From: Phycisphaerales bacterium
Lineage (GTDB): Bacteria > Planctomycetota > Phycisphaerae > Phycisphaerales > UBA1924
Assembly: GCA_028289195.1 (NCBI GenBank)
Contig: JANQQR010000027.1
Span: 1-64,000, forward strand
DNA length: 64,000 nt
Direction: 5' to 3'
The notes under the pieces were generated by a model. The model did no database searches. It was not told where the DNA came from and was given only the letters and a program-made list of their open reading frames with translations. This document shows positions 17,147-25,136 of the stretch, piece after piece. The position numbers and the translations under genes were made by a program. Each line of letters opens with the position of its first letter. Position 1 is the first letter of the stretch.

Positions 17147-17763
17147 ACCCACGGACTGTCTCACCGAAACTCTTCGTCGCGCTGCTCGCGACGCTGGCGC
17201 TGCTCGCGCCGGCCACGGCGAGCGCCGAGCGTCAGCGCGGCCGCGATCGCGTTGAATCCCACCCCGCCTACGTGCCCGAGCCCGACCTGATCGAGTACGC
17301 CACCGACGATACCGAGATCATCGAGGTCACTCTCAGCGGCGCGATGCTGCGGGCCGCGGGCAACATCGTCAAGCACGAGGCACCCGAAATCGGCGAACTC
17401 GTCGGCAACCTCGAGGCGGTCAACGCCGTGCTGCTCCAGAACTGGGACGGCCCGAGCAAGCCCGCTCGCAATCTGATCCGCGACATCGCAGAAGACCTCG
17501 ACGAGGACTGGGAACGCGTCGTCAGGATCCGCAAGCGTGACGAACTGATCTACGTGTTCATCCACCTCGATCGGCGCGAAGAGATCGACGGCCTCCTCGT
17601 GCTGATGCAGAACCGGGACGAGCTTGTATTCTCGAATCTCGTCGGGCACATCGATCTCGAGCAGGTCGCCGAGATCGCTGAGTACATGGAGATCCCGGGC
17701 ATCGAGCAGGTCCCCACGTCCCGCGACCCGGTCGACGTGAACGAGGAAGGAGAGGAGGCGTGA
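17143..17763 (+). CDS. Secreted DUF4252 family protein
   Basis: 206 residues with signal peptide (KLFVALLATLALLAPATASAE). The mature part has the DUF4252 pattern: IIEVTLSGAMLRAAGNIV, then LVGNLEAVNAVLLQNW, then the ERVVRIRKRDELIYVFIHLD and LLVLMQNRDELVFSNLVGHID segments (in parts). DUF4252 proteins commonly follow an ECF sigma/anti-sigma pair in other phyla, for example Bacteroidota, so they are likely regulon members or signal proteins; the biochemical role is not known. ATG at 17143 overlaps the previous stop; its own stop overlaps the next start. Confidence 0.8.
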   Translation: MNPRTVSPKLFVALLATLALLAPATASAERQRGRDRVESHPAYVPEPDLIEYATDDTEIIEVTLSGAMLRAAGNIVKHEAPEIGELVGNLEAVNAVLLQNWDGPSKPARNLIRDIAEDLDEDWERVVRIRKRDELIYVFIHLDRREEIDGLLVLMQNRDELVFSNLVGHIDLEQVAEIAEYMEIPGIEQVPTSRDPVDVNEEGEEA

Positions 17764-18437
17764 TCCGCTCCAGACGATCCATCACCGGCGCACTCGTCGG
17801 CCTCGCGCTCGCCGCGATGCTCCTCCCGGGCTGCATCGGCCTCAGAGGCCCCAACGACATCAAGCGCAAGATCGCCCGCCAGAGCGATACGACGATCAAG
17901 CAGGAATTCGGCATCAGGACCAACGGCCTGACCCTCAAGCTGGCCCGCGGCATCGCCCAGCCCTTCGTCGATGAGAAGCTGCCCCGCATGAAGGGCATCA
18001 AGAACGTCCAGTTCGGCTCGTACAACATCGAGCCCTACGGCTCGGCACCCACCGACCTCCGCCTGCGTGACCTCGAGATCAAGGGCTACGACCCGGTCGT
18101 CACGATCTCGGCCCCCAAGCGCGGCGAGGAGATCCGCGTGTTCGCCAAGGAACGCAACGAGCGACTCCGCGGCATCATCGTCGCGAATCGCGAGGGGAAC
18201 GAGCTGATGCTCGCGCGGGTCCGGGGGAACCTCGAGAAGTTCCTCGTGAACCTCATGGAAGACGGGATCATGGGCAACGACATCGACCTGGGCATCTTCG
18301 ACAACCTCGACCGGCCGCGCGACGACGCGCCCGCGGTCCGGGTCGTCGCGCCGGAGGAGACGGTCGGCGAGACCGTGGAGATCAGCGTCCGCTCCGCCGA
18401 CGGGTCCGGGTTCACCATGCCGGTGATGGTGCCCTAG
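17760..18437 (+). CDS. Lipoprotein related to DUF4252 partners
   Basis: 225 residues, GTG start at 17760 (GTGA overlap). A lipobox is visible: [18 protein letters not shown] with the modified Cys at about residue 25. The mature region contains [43 protein letters not shown], then [25 protein letters not shown]. The last segments suggest an extended companion of the preceding DUF4252 protein, but I do not recognise the family with certainty. Membrane-anchored, last gene before a clear terminator, so it closes the sigma operon. Confidence 0.6.
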   Translation: MIRSRRSITGALVGLALAAMLLPGCIGLRGPNDIKRKIARQSDTTIKQEFGIRTNGLTLKLARGIAQPFVDEKLPRMKGIKNVQFGSYNIEPYGSAPTDLRLRDLEIKGYDPVVTISAPKRGEEIRVFAKERNERLRGIIVANREGNELMLARVRGNLEKFLVNLMEDGIMGNDIDLGIFDNLDRPRDDAPAVRVVAPEETVGETVEISVRSADGSGFTMPVMVP

Positions 18438-18482
18438 CTCCCCCGCGCGTCGCTACCCGGACGCCCATCCAGCGATACCCCT

Positions 18483-18524
18483 CGTGCCGCGTCGGCCTGT
18501 GGCTGACGCGGCACGTTGTCTCTT
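18483..18524 (+). terminator. Hairpin with T-rich tail ending the DUF4252 operon
   Basis: An 11-bp perfect stem (CGTGCCGCGTC / GACGCGGCACG) with an 11-base loop is followed by TTGTCTCTT. It lies 45 bases after the lipoprotein stop. The stem and the T-rich tail on the plus strand make this the best rho-independent-type terminator in the window. The rest of 18438-18694 holds no gene. Confidence 0.6.
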
Positions 18525-18694
18525 CCCGGGTTGAGGGGAGGGCTCCGGGTGACCGAGGCCTGCACCCGGGAGTCGCGGATCTGCCGGGTCCGGAGTTTTC
18601 CGGTTCGGGCCGACGCGGGCGTGGGGTGGCCATATCATCTCCGCCTCTCCCCACGCACCACGGACGGTCCCCAGCCCCACGGCCCCCAGCCCCC

Positions 18695-20497
18695 ATGCAG
18701 ATCCGCAACTTCTCCATCATCGCCCACATCGACCACGGCAAGTCCACGCTCGCCGACCGGCTGCTGCAGCAGACCCACGCCGTCTCGGACCGCGAGGCGA
18801 CCGACCAGATGCTCGACTCCATGGAGCTCGAGCGCGAGCGGGGCATCACGATCAAGGCCTCGGCCGTCACCGTGCCCTTCGAGCACAACGGCGAGCAGTT
18901 CATGCTCAACTTCATCGACACCCCCGGCCACGTCGACTTCTCCTACGAGGTGAGCCGGGCCCTCACGGCCTGCGAGGGCGCTGTGCTGGTCGTCGATTCG
19001 ACCCAGGGCGTCGAGGCCCAGACCGTGGCCAACGCGTACCTCGCCGTCGAGAACGACCTGGAGCTCATCCCGGTCGTCAACAAGATCGACCTCCCCGCGG
19101 CCGATCCGCTCCGCGTCGCCGACGAGATCGAGCAGGTTCTCGGCCTGCCCGCCGAAGACAGCATCCAGTGCTCGGCCAAGACCGGCGCCGGCATCAACGA
19201 GCTGCTGGCGTCCATCTGCGAGAAGCTCCCGCCGCCCCGGGAGCCGGAGACCGACAAGGCCCGTGCGCTGATCTTCGACAGCCACTACGACGACTACCGG
19301 GGCGTCGTGGTCTATGTCCGCATGTTCGACGGGCGCCTGAGCGTGGGCGACCGGATCAGAATGATGGGCACCGGGCGCACGTTCACAATCACGGAATTGG
19401 GCAAGTACACGCCCAAGCCGACGAAGGTCGACTCGGTCGGCCCGGGCGAGACCGGCTACCTCATCGCCTCGATCAAGACCCTCAAGGACGTGCGCGTCGG
19501 CGACACCGTGACGCGAGACGCCGATCCGGCCGCCGAACCCCTGCCGGGCTACGAAGAGCCCAAGCAGATGGTGTTCTGCGACTTCTACCCCTCGTCCGGC
19601 TCAGAGAACAAGCGCAACGACTTCGAGGAGCTGCGCGAGGCGATGGAGAAGCTCGCGCTCAATGACGCCAGCTTCACCTTCGCGCCGGTCCACTCTGATG
19701 CGCTTGGCTTCGGGTTCCGCTGCGGCTTCCTCGGCCTGCTCCACATGGACATCATCCAGGAGCGCCTCGAGCGCGAAGGCGGCGTCGAGATCATCCAGAC
19801 CGCCCCGACCGTCACCTACGAACTCGAGACGACCGACGGCGTGGTCCACGAGATCCACAACCCCGCCGACCTGCCCGACACCGGCACGTGGCGCGAGCTG
19901 CGCGAGCCGATCGTCAACCTCGAGATCATCGTGCCCAAGGACTGCATCGGCGACGTGATGAGCCTGTGCCTCGGACGCCGGGGCGAGTTCAAGCACCAGC
20001 AGTACGTCTCGGACGTGCGCCAGATCCTGACGTTCACGATCCCGCTGGGCGAGATCATCTACGACTTCTTCGACAAGCTGAAGTCGATCACCCGGGGCTA
20101 CGGCACGATGGACTACACCATCACCGGCTTCCGCCCGGGTAACCTCGCCAAGGTCGACATCCTGATCAACGCCGAGCCCGTCGAGGCCCTGAGCCTGATC
20201 TGCCATCGCGAGAACGCCGAGCAGCGCGGGAGGCAGCTGCTCATCAAGCTCCGCAAGGAGATCGACCGCCACCAGTTCGAGATCCCGCTCCAGGCCGCCA
20301 TCGGCGGCAAGATCATCGCCCGCGAGACCATCAAGGCCGTGCGCAAGAACGTGACGGCCAAGTGCTACGGTGGCGATGTCAGCCGCAAGCGCAAGCTGCT
20401 TGAGAAGCAGAAGAAGGGCAAGAAGCGGATGAAGAGCGTCGGCTCGGTGGAGATCCCGCAGGAGGCGTTCATGGCGGTGCTGGATTCGGGTGAGTAG
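18695..20497 (+). CDS. lepA: Elongation factor 4 (back-translocating GTPase)
   Basis: 600 residues, exactly the usual LepA length. G1 AHIDHGKST at residues 9-17, G2 region ERGITIKA, G3 DTPGHVDF, G4 [10 protein letters not shown] (NKID), and the LepA C-terminal domain ([38 protein letters not shown]). It is cytoplasmic, binds the ribosome and reverses translocation. The ATG at 18695 is preceded by C/A-rich sequence without a purine-rich ribosome site, suggesting Shine-Dalgarno-independent initiation. It stands alone, about 260 bp after a terminator. Confidence 0.98.
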   Translation: MQIRNFSIIAHIDHGKSTLADRLLQQTHAVSDREATDQMLDSMELERERGITIKASAVTVPFEHNGEQFMLNFIDTPGHVDFSYEVSRALTACEGAVLVVDSTQGVEAQTVANAYLAVENDLELIPVVNKIDLPAADPLRVADEIEQVLGLPAEDSIQCSAKTGAGINELLASICEKLPPPREPETDKARALIFDSHYDDYRGVVVYVRMFDGRLSVGDRIRMMGTGRTFTITELGKYTPKPTKVDSVGPGETGYLIASIKTLKDVRVGDTVTRDADPAAEPLPGYEEPKQMVFCDFYPSSGSENKRNDFEELREAMEKLALNDASFTFAPVHSDALGFGFRCGFLGLLHMDIIQERLEREGGVEIIQTAPTVTYELETTDGVVHEIHNPADLPDTGTWRELREPIVNLEIIVPKDCIGDVMSLCLGRRGEFKHQQYVSDVRQILTFTIPLGEIIYDFFDKLKSITRGYGTMDYTITGFRPGNLAKVDILINAEPVEALSLICHRENAEQRGRQLLIKLRKEIDRHQFEIPLQAAIGGKIIARETIKAVRKNVTAKCYGGDVSRKRKLLEKQKKGKKRMKSVGSVEIPQEAFMAVLDSGE

Positions 20498-20527
20498 GGG
20501 ACTCTCGCATTAGACGAGGCCCCGGCC

Positions 20528-20884
20528 ATGGCGCAACAGACACCACCCGATCTGATTCGCAAGAACATCGCAGATGCGCTCGGTATGTGGATCTCCAAGG
20601 AGAGACAGCGCGACTATCAGCGAAGGGTCGAGTGGGTTTCGGTCCCGGACGAGATCGCGTGCTGGTGGGACGACTTCTATCAGCCCGACTATGCGCAGTT
20701 CCGCGGAGCGTTCTCGGAGCCGGAATTGCAGGCTATGGCCAGATTTGACAGGGAATTCTCGCGGATCATGGCATCGTTGCCCAATTCGTTGCCGCCGCTC
20801 GAAGACTGTTTGCGGCTGCCCGAGTGGAGTCAGATCGCGCAGTTCGCGCGGGAGACGCTGCTCGTGCTCAATGAGAACGGGTGA
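20528..20884 (+). CDS. Small hypothetical protein
   Basis: 118 residues, unrecognised. Soluble and helical in appearance: PDLIRKNIADALGMWISKER, an aromatic patch ACWWDDFYQPDYAQF, and LEDCLRLPEWSQIAQFARETL. Starts 30 bp after the lepA stop in the same direction, so it may be read from the lepA transcript. Intact, well-formed, with GC-rich codon use like its neighbours, so it is probably real. Confidence 0.5.
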   Translation: MAQQTPPDLIRKNIADALGMWISKERQRDYQRRVEWVSVPDEIACWWDDFYQPDYAQFRGAFSEPELQAMARFDREFSRIMASLPNSLPPLEDCLRLPEWSQIAQFARETLLVLNENG

Positions 20885-20921
20885 CGCGATTCCAGTCACG
20901 TCCGGCGTCACTGCCGGCCCA

Positions 20922-21617
20922 CTACTCGCGCATCAAATCAACCTCCCGATACTCCAGCACATACGACCCGCCGCTGTCCAGCGCCAGGATCACCCTCGGC
21001 AGCAGCAGCCCGTCCACGTCTTGCCATTCGATGAATCGCACGCGCACCGTCGATCCCTCCTCGGCGTTTGGAGCGGGGTCGTCGAACTCCAGCCCGCAGA
21101 GCAGGCCGGTGCCCGAGTCGAAGTAGGCCGTGATCGGTTCGCCCACCGGCGTGCGCGCGTCGAACGCGTGGCACTGCGCAGCGCCGAAGCGATGCTCTCC
21201 GGCCGATGATGCGTCGAGGAAATACGACTCCGGCGACAGCACCATCGCGTGGAACGCGTGGCCGCGGGCGAAGAACGCGCTGAACCGGCCCGCCTCTTCG
21301 ATCGGCTCTCCGGACTCGTCCAGCACATGCGCCGTCGAGCCGTTGACGAGCAAGCGATAGGGCTCGCCTCCGTCGCGCTGATAGACGAATCGCACCATCG
21401 ACAGGTCGGCACTGGCCTCGACGGTCATCGCGTAGGCGCCGTTGGCTGACAGGCCCGAAGCTGTCGTGCGCACGGAGCGAACGGTGTGGCCACCAGCCGG
21501 CGAGCCGATGGCCTCCAGGGATCGTGCCGCGGCTTCCTCAAAGGAAGGACCGGCGCACGCGAACGCAGAGACTCCGAGGGCGACTGAGGCAACCGTCAGG
21601 GCGCGATTCGTGCTCAT
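20922..21617 (-). CDS. Secreted protein, possible LolA/outer-membrane-sorting-like fold
   Basis: 231 residues with signal peptide (LTVASVALGVSAFACA, then GPSF). The mature region has alternating beta stretches such as AYAMTVEASADLSMVRFVYQ, EPYRLLVNGSTAHVLDESGE, ESYFLDASSAGEHRFG, and the end AYFDSGTGLLCGLEFDD...DGLLLPRVILALDSGG. This arrangement resembles LolA-like periplasmic lipoprotein-binding proteins, but no signature makes it certain. Divergent from the beta-helix cluster, with only 118 bp between. Function unknown. Confidence 0.55.
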   Translation of the reverse strand: MSTNRALTVASVALGVSAFACAGPSFEEAAARSLEAIGSPAGGHTVRSVRTTASGLSANGAYAMTVEASADLSMVRFVYQRDGGEPYRLLVNGSTAHVLDESGEPIEEAGRFSAFFARGHAFHAMVLSPESYFLDASSAGEHRFGAAQCHAFDARTPVGEPITAYFDSGTGLLCGLEFDDPAPNAEEGSTVRVRFIEWQDVDGLLLPRVILALDSGGSYVLEYREVDLMRE

Positions 21618-21735
21618 GCCAGCCTCAGACCGCCCGAGAACCTCTCGGTTGCGTGCCCGAGAGGGGCGAATCCGCCCCGAACGGCTTCCGATCGCCGGGA
21701 ATCGGGGTAGATTTCAGTGCAGAGGAGGACGCCCC

Positions 21736-23427
21736 ATGCGTGTGATCTGTTGGTCTCTCGGCGCGCTGCTCGCCAGCGCCGGATCGCTGTCGGCCGGCCC
21801 GCTGGCGCCGCCCGTCGGGCCTGTGTCGCCGACGCTCAAGACGCTGAACGAAGTCGAGCCCTCGACGCCGGTCAACGCGACGAACACGCCGGGCGATGAC
21901 GACGCGGTCTTTGTCATCAGCCAGCCGGGCCCGTACCACCTGACGGCGGACGTGGCCGGCCAGGCGGGCAAGGACGGCATCCAGATCCTCGCCGACGGCG
22001 TCACGCTGGACCTCCGCGGGTTCTCGGTCCGCGGCGTGCCGGGATCACTCCGCGGCATCGCCGATCAGGACCCGGATGACTTCCAGTCTCGCAGAGACAT
22101 CCGGGTGCTCAACGGCTCGATCACCGACTGGGGCGACGTCGGGCTCTCACTTGGAGCGACCGCCCGCGCGCGCGTCGAGTCGGTGAACGTGGAAAGCAGC
22201 AGCGCGACGGGCATCTTCACAGGGCGCGAGAGTGTGGTCGTGGGATGCACGTCGACCGACAACTCGTTCAGCGGGTTCATCCTCGGCGAAGCATCGGTCG
22301 CCATCGGCTGCTCGAGTTCGTTCAATGGTTCCAGAGGATTCTCTACAGGCCAAACCTGTTCCGTGCAGAACTGCGCGGCGTACGACAACGACTCTGAGGG
22401 ATTCTCCGCCGGGAATGGGACCGTTTTGACCGGGTGCACGTCGTACCGCGATCAGGGCGGAGGATTCTCCAGTTCCGGAGCCAGCGCGCTGGGCTGCGTG
22501 GTGCGCGATTGCGGCGACGATGGCTTCGCCGGTCTGGCAGTCAAGGGCTGCCGGGTACTGAATCCGGAACGGTGGGCGTACAACTGCTCCCACATCATCG
22601 ACTGCACCGCCTCGGGCGGAGAGGTCGGTGCGTACCAGGCGCAGTTCGTAAGCGGCTCCTCGTTCAACGGGTGCGACGTGGGGATCTGGGCGGTCTTCGA
22701 CGGCGCCGTGATCCAGGAGTGCCGCGTCAGTTCCACCGTCGGCGACGCGATCCTCGTCGCCAACAAGGGCCGAATCTCGGGCTGCCTCATCAGCAACGCG
22801 GGAGAAGAGGGCATCCAGGGTGGAGACGGCCTCGAGATCTCCAACTGCGTTGTGGACGGCGCCGGCGCGCGTGGGATCTTCGCCAACGACGGGGCCAACA
22901 TCTGGAACTGCACTGTGCGCAACTCCGTCGCCAACGCGATCCAGGCACGCACGAGCTGCCGGATCGCCCAATGCGTGATCGAGGACATCGGGGGCGCGGG
23001 GATCAGCGTCCAGAACGTCGCGGACATCCGGGAGTGCGTTGTGAAGTCCACGACACTCGACGGGATCTTCGCCGGCGAGACGAGCCTGGTCAGCGGCTGT
23101 ACGCTCAACAACTGCGCCCAGGCCGGGATCGTGGTGACGTTCCAGAGCACGGTCGTCGGAAACCGGCTGGACTTCATCACACCGGGCGTCGCCACCGACT
23201 CGGCGATCCTGGCGACGGGGAGCAGGAACCGGATCGATGGCAACTCCATCAGCCGCTGCGACTGGGGCATCAGCACGGGCGCAGGGGGCAACGTCATCAT
23301 CAACAACAGCGTCTCTACGGCCAGCCAAGGGCCCTTCAACGTGATGGGGACGAACGTGATGGGCCCGTGGCTCGATTTCAACGGGATCTTCAACACCCCC
23401 CATCCGCAGGCGAACTTCACGCACTGA
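21736..23427 (+). CDS. Secreted right-handed beta-helix protein, paralog 1 of 3
   Basis: 563 residues, ATG at 21736 preceded by a near-perfect AGGAGG. Signal peptide ICWSLGALLASAGSLSAG, then a conserved block shared with the next two proteins: TLKTLNEVEPSTPVNATNTPGDD and PGPYHLTADVAG...GVTLDLRGF. Cys/Asn-rich beta-helix coils of about 24 residues follow (for example ISGCLISNAGEEGIQGG, IWNCTVRNSVANAIQ), then a conserved cap with CTLNN, STVVGNRLDF and NSISRCDWGI. Surface or secreted scaffold, perhaps carbohydrate-active; no catalytic residues were recognised. Confidence 0.8.
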   Translation: MRVICWSLGALLASAGSLSAGPLAPPVGPVSPTLKTLNEVEPSTPVNATNTPGDDDAVFVISQPGPYHLTADVAGQAGKDGIQILADGVTLDLRGFSVRGVPGSLRGIADQDPDDFQSRRDIRVLNGSITDWGDVGLSLGATARARVESVNVESSSATGIFTGRESVVVGCTSTDNSFSGFILGEASVAIGCSSSFNGSRGFSTGQTCSVQNCAAYDNDSEGFSAGNGTVLTGCTSYRDQGGGFSSSGASALGCVVRDCGDDGFAGLAVKGCRVLNPERWAYNCSHIIDCTASGGEVGAYQAQFVSGSSFNGCDVGIWAVFDGAVIQECRVSSTVGDAILVANKGRISGCLISNAGEEGIQGGDGLEISNCVVDGAGARGIFANDGANIWNCTVRNSVANAIQARTSCRIAQCVIEDIGGAGISVQNVADIRECVVKSTTLDGIFAGETSLVSGCTLNNCAQAGIVVTFQSTVVGNRLDFITPGVATDSAILATGSRNRIDGNSISRCDWGISTGAGGNVIINNSVSTASQGPFNVMGTNVMGPWLDFNGIFNTPHPQANFTH

Positions 23428-23469
23428 CGAACAGCGGTCCCCGAGCAACGATCCCCACGGAGAGATTTG

Positions 23470-25116
23470 ATGCAACTCGACCTACGTGTGTTCCTGGCGG
23501 CGATGGTGATCTCCGCGCCTGTGGTGGCCGGCCCGCTCAATCCGCCCGCCGGCCCCATCGCCCCGAGCAACAAGACGCTCAACGAGGTCGAGCCGTCGAC
23601 TCCGATCAATCAGACGAACACGCCCGGCGACTCCAAGGCGACGTACGTCATCACCGAGCCGGGGGCGTACCACCTCACCGGCAACGTGCTGGGAGAGCCG
23701 TGCAAAGACGGCATCAGGATCGACACGGTGAACGTGACCATCGATCTCCGGGGATTCGAGATGGTCGGGACCATCGAGAGCGGGTGCGCCGGCGGATTCA
23801 GCGGCGAGCCCAACAGCGCGATCAGCGGTGTGAACAACTCCGAACCCATGATCACGCGCAGCGCAGTCGTCCGGAACGGATCGATCCGCGGTTGGGACGA
23901 GCACGGCGTCAACCTCGCCTTCACGGTCGAATCGGTCGTGGAGAACGTCCTGGTGGCCGAGGTCGGTGAGATCGGGATCTTCATGGCAGCGCGGGCGACC
24001 GTGTCTGGCTGCCGCGTGACAGCGAGCGGCGGCGACGGCATCAATGTGATCGGATCCACCGGAGGAGCCGTCATCGGAGATTGCCAGATCACGCTCGCCG
24101 GAGGCGTCGGGATCAACACCGGCAACGAGGCCATCGTGCAGCGCTGCGTGATCGACTCCTGCGATTCCTCGGGGATCACGGTGGGGGCGTTTTCTCAGGT
24201 GCTGGATTGCGTGGTCGCGGACCCGGTCGGGAGCGGCGTCGTCGCGAGCAGCAACGCGCGTGTGTCGGGTGTCGTCGTGGCGTCGGCGGGGATCGACGGG
24301 ATCCTGACCTCGGGGCAATGCGTGATCGACAACAGCGTCGTGTTCGATCCCGCCGAGAACGGGATCGGGGCGGGTTCGGACAGCGTGGTCTCCAACTGCG
24401 TCATCCGGAACCCGACGGGGCGGGGCATCAGCGGGAGCGCCAACTGCCGCGTCGCGGACTGCACGATCACCGATGCGGGAGTCCGGGGCATGGAACTCGG
24501 AGCGGGGGCAACGGTCGAATCGTGCACCGTGGAATCGTCGGCGAGCGTCGGGATCCTGGTCGGAGCCGACGGCGTGATCCGGGACTCGACCGTGGACGAC
24601 GCGGGCGCGCAGGGGATCTTCGCCGATGCGCGGGCGGTCGTGGAAAACTGCCTCGTGCGCCGGCCGGGGCTCTCGGGTATCCGGGTGGTGACCAGCGCCC
24701 GCATCGACTCCTGCGTCGTGAACGACGCCGGGACGATTGGGATCGAGACGACCAACTCCAACGAGATCCGCAACTGCGTGGTGAAGACCACCGAGGGCGT
24801 GGGCATTGCTGGGGGCGAGTCGAGCCTCATCGAGAACTGCACGCTCAACAACATCAAGGGCGACGGGATCTCGGTCTCTCGTTACAGCACCGTGCGCGGG
24901 AACCGGCTCGACTTCATCGGCCCCGGCGTCGCCGTCGGTAGCGGCATCGTTGGGACGGGGTCGGGCAACGTGTTCCTGGGCAATTCGATCTCTCGAGCCG
25001 ACACCGGGATCATCAGCGCGGGGGCGACCGTGATCATCCAGAACTTCACCCACAACTGCCCGACGAGCATCTCGCAAGGGGGCGGCGATGTGGTCCAGGG
25101 GAACTTCGTTCACTAG
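23470..25116 (+). CDS. Secreted right-handed beta-helix protein, paralog 2 of 3
   Basis: 548 residues, ATG at 23470 with GGAGAG upstream. Signal peptide RVFLAAMVISAPVVAG, then GPLNPPAGPIAPSNKTLNEV, almost identical in paralog 3, and the same EPSTP-NQTNTPGDS and PGAYHL segments. About fifteen coils (for example VSGCRVTASGGDGINVIG, IGDCQITLAGGVGINTG, VSNCVIRNPTGRGISGS) lead to the conserved cap CTLNN...RYSTVRGNRLDFIG...GNSISRADTGI. It sits 42 bp after paralog 1. The middle differs from its neighbours in coil number and sequence while the ends are conserved. Confidence 0.82.
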   Translation: MQLDLRVFLAAMVISAPVVAGPLNPPAGPIAPSNKTLNEVEPSTPINQTNTPGDSKATYVITEPGAYHLTGNVLGEPCKDGIRIDTVNVTIDLRGFEMVGTIESGCAGGFSGEPNSAISGVNNSEPMITRSAVVRNGSIRGWDEHGVNLAFTVESVVENVLVAEVGEIGIFMAARATVSGCRVTASGGDGINVIGSTGGAVIGDCQITLAGGVGINTGNEAIVQRCVIDSCDSSGITVGAFSQVLDCVVADPVGSGVVASSNARVSGVVVASAGIDGILTSGQCVIDNSVVFDPAENGIGAGSDSVVSNCVIRNPTGRGISGSANCRVADCTITDAGVRGMELGAGATVESCTVESSASVGILVGADGVIRDSTVDDAGAQGIFADARAVVENCLVRRPGLSGIRVVTSARIDSCVVNDAGTIGIETTNSNEIRNCVVKTTEGVGIAGGESSLIENCTLNNIKGDGISVSRYSTVRGNRLDFIGPGVAVGSGIVGTGSGNVFLGNSISRADTGIISAGATVIIQNFTHNCPTSISQGGGDVVQGNFVH

Positions 25117-25136
25117 GTACAGGGAAAGACAAGATC

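Noticed and set aside
22147-25113. Long open frames on both strands over the beta-helix genes
   Set aside because: The beta-helix coils and signal peptides fit the plus-strand frames; the other frames are repetitive Arg/Asp-rich shadows.
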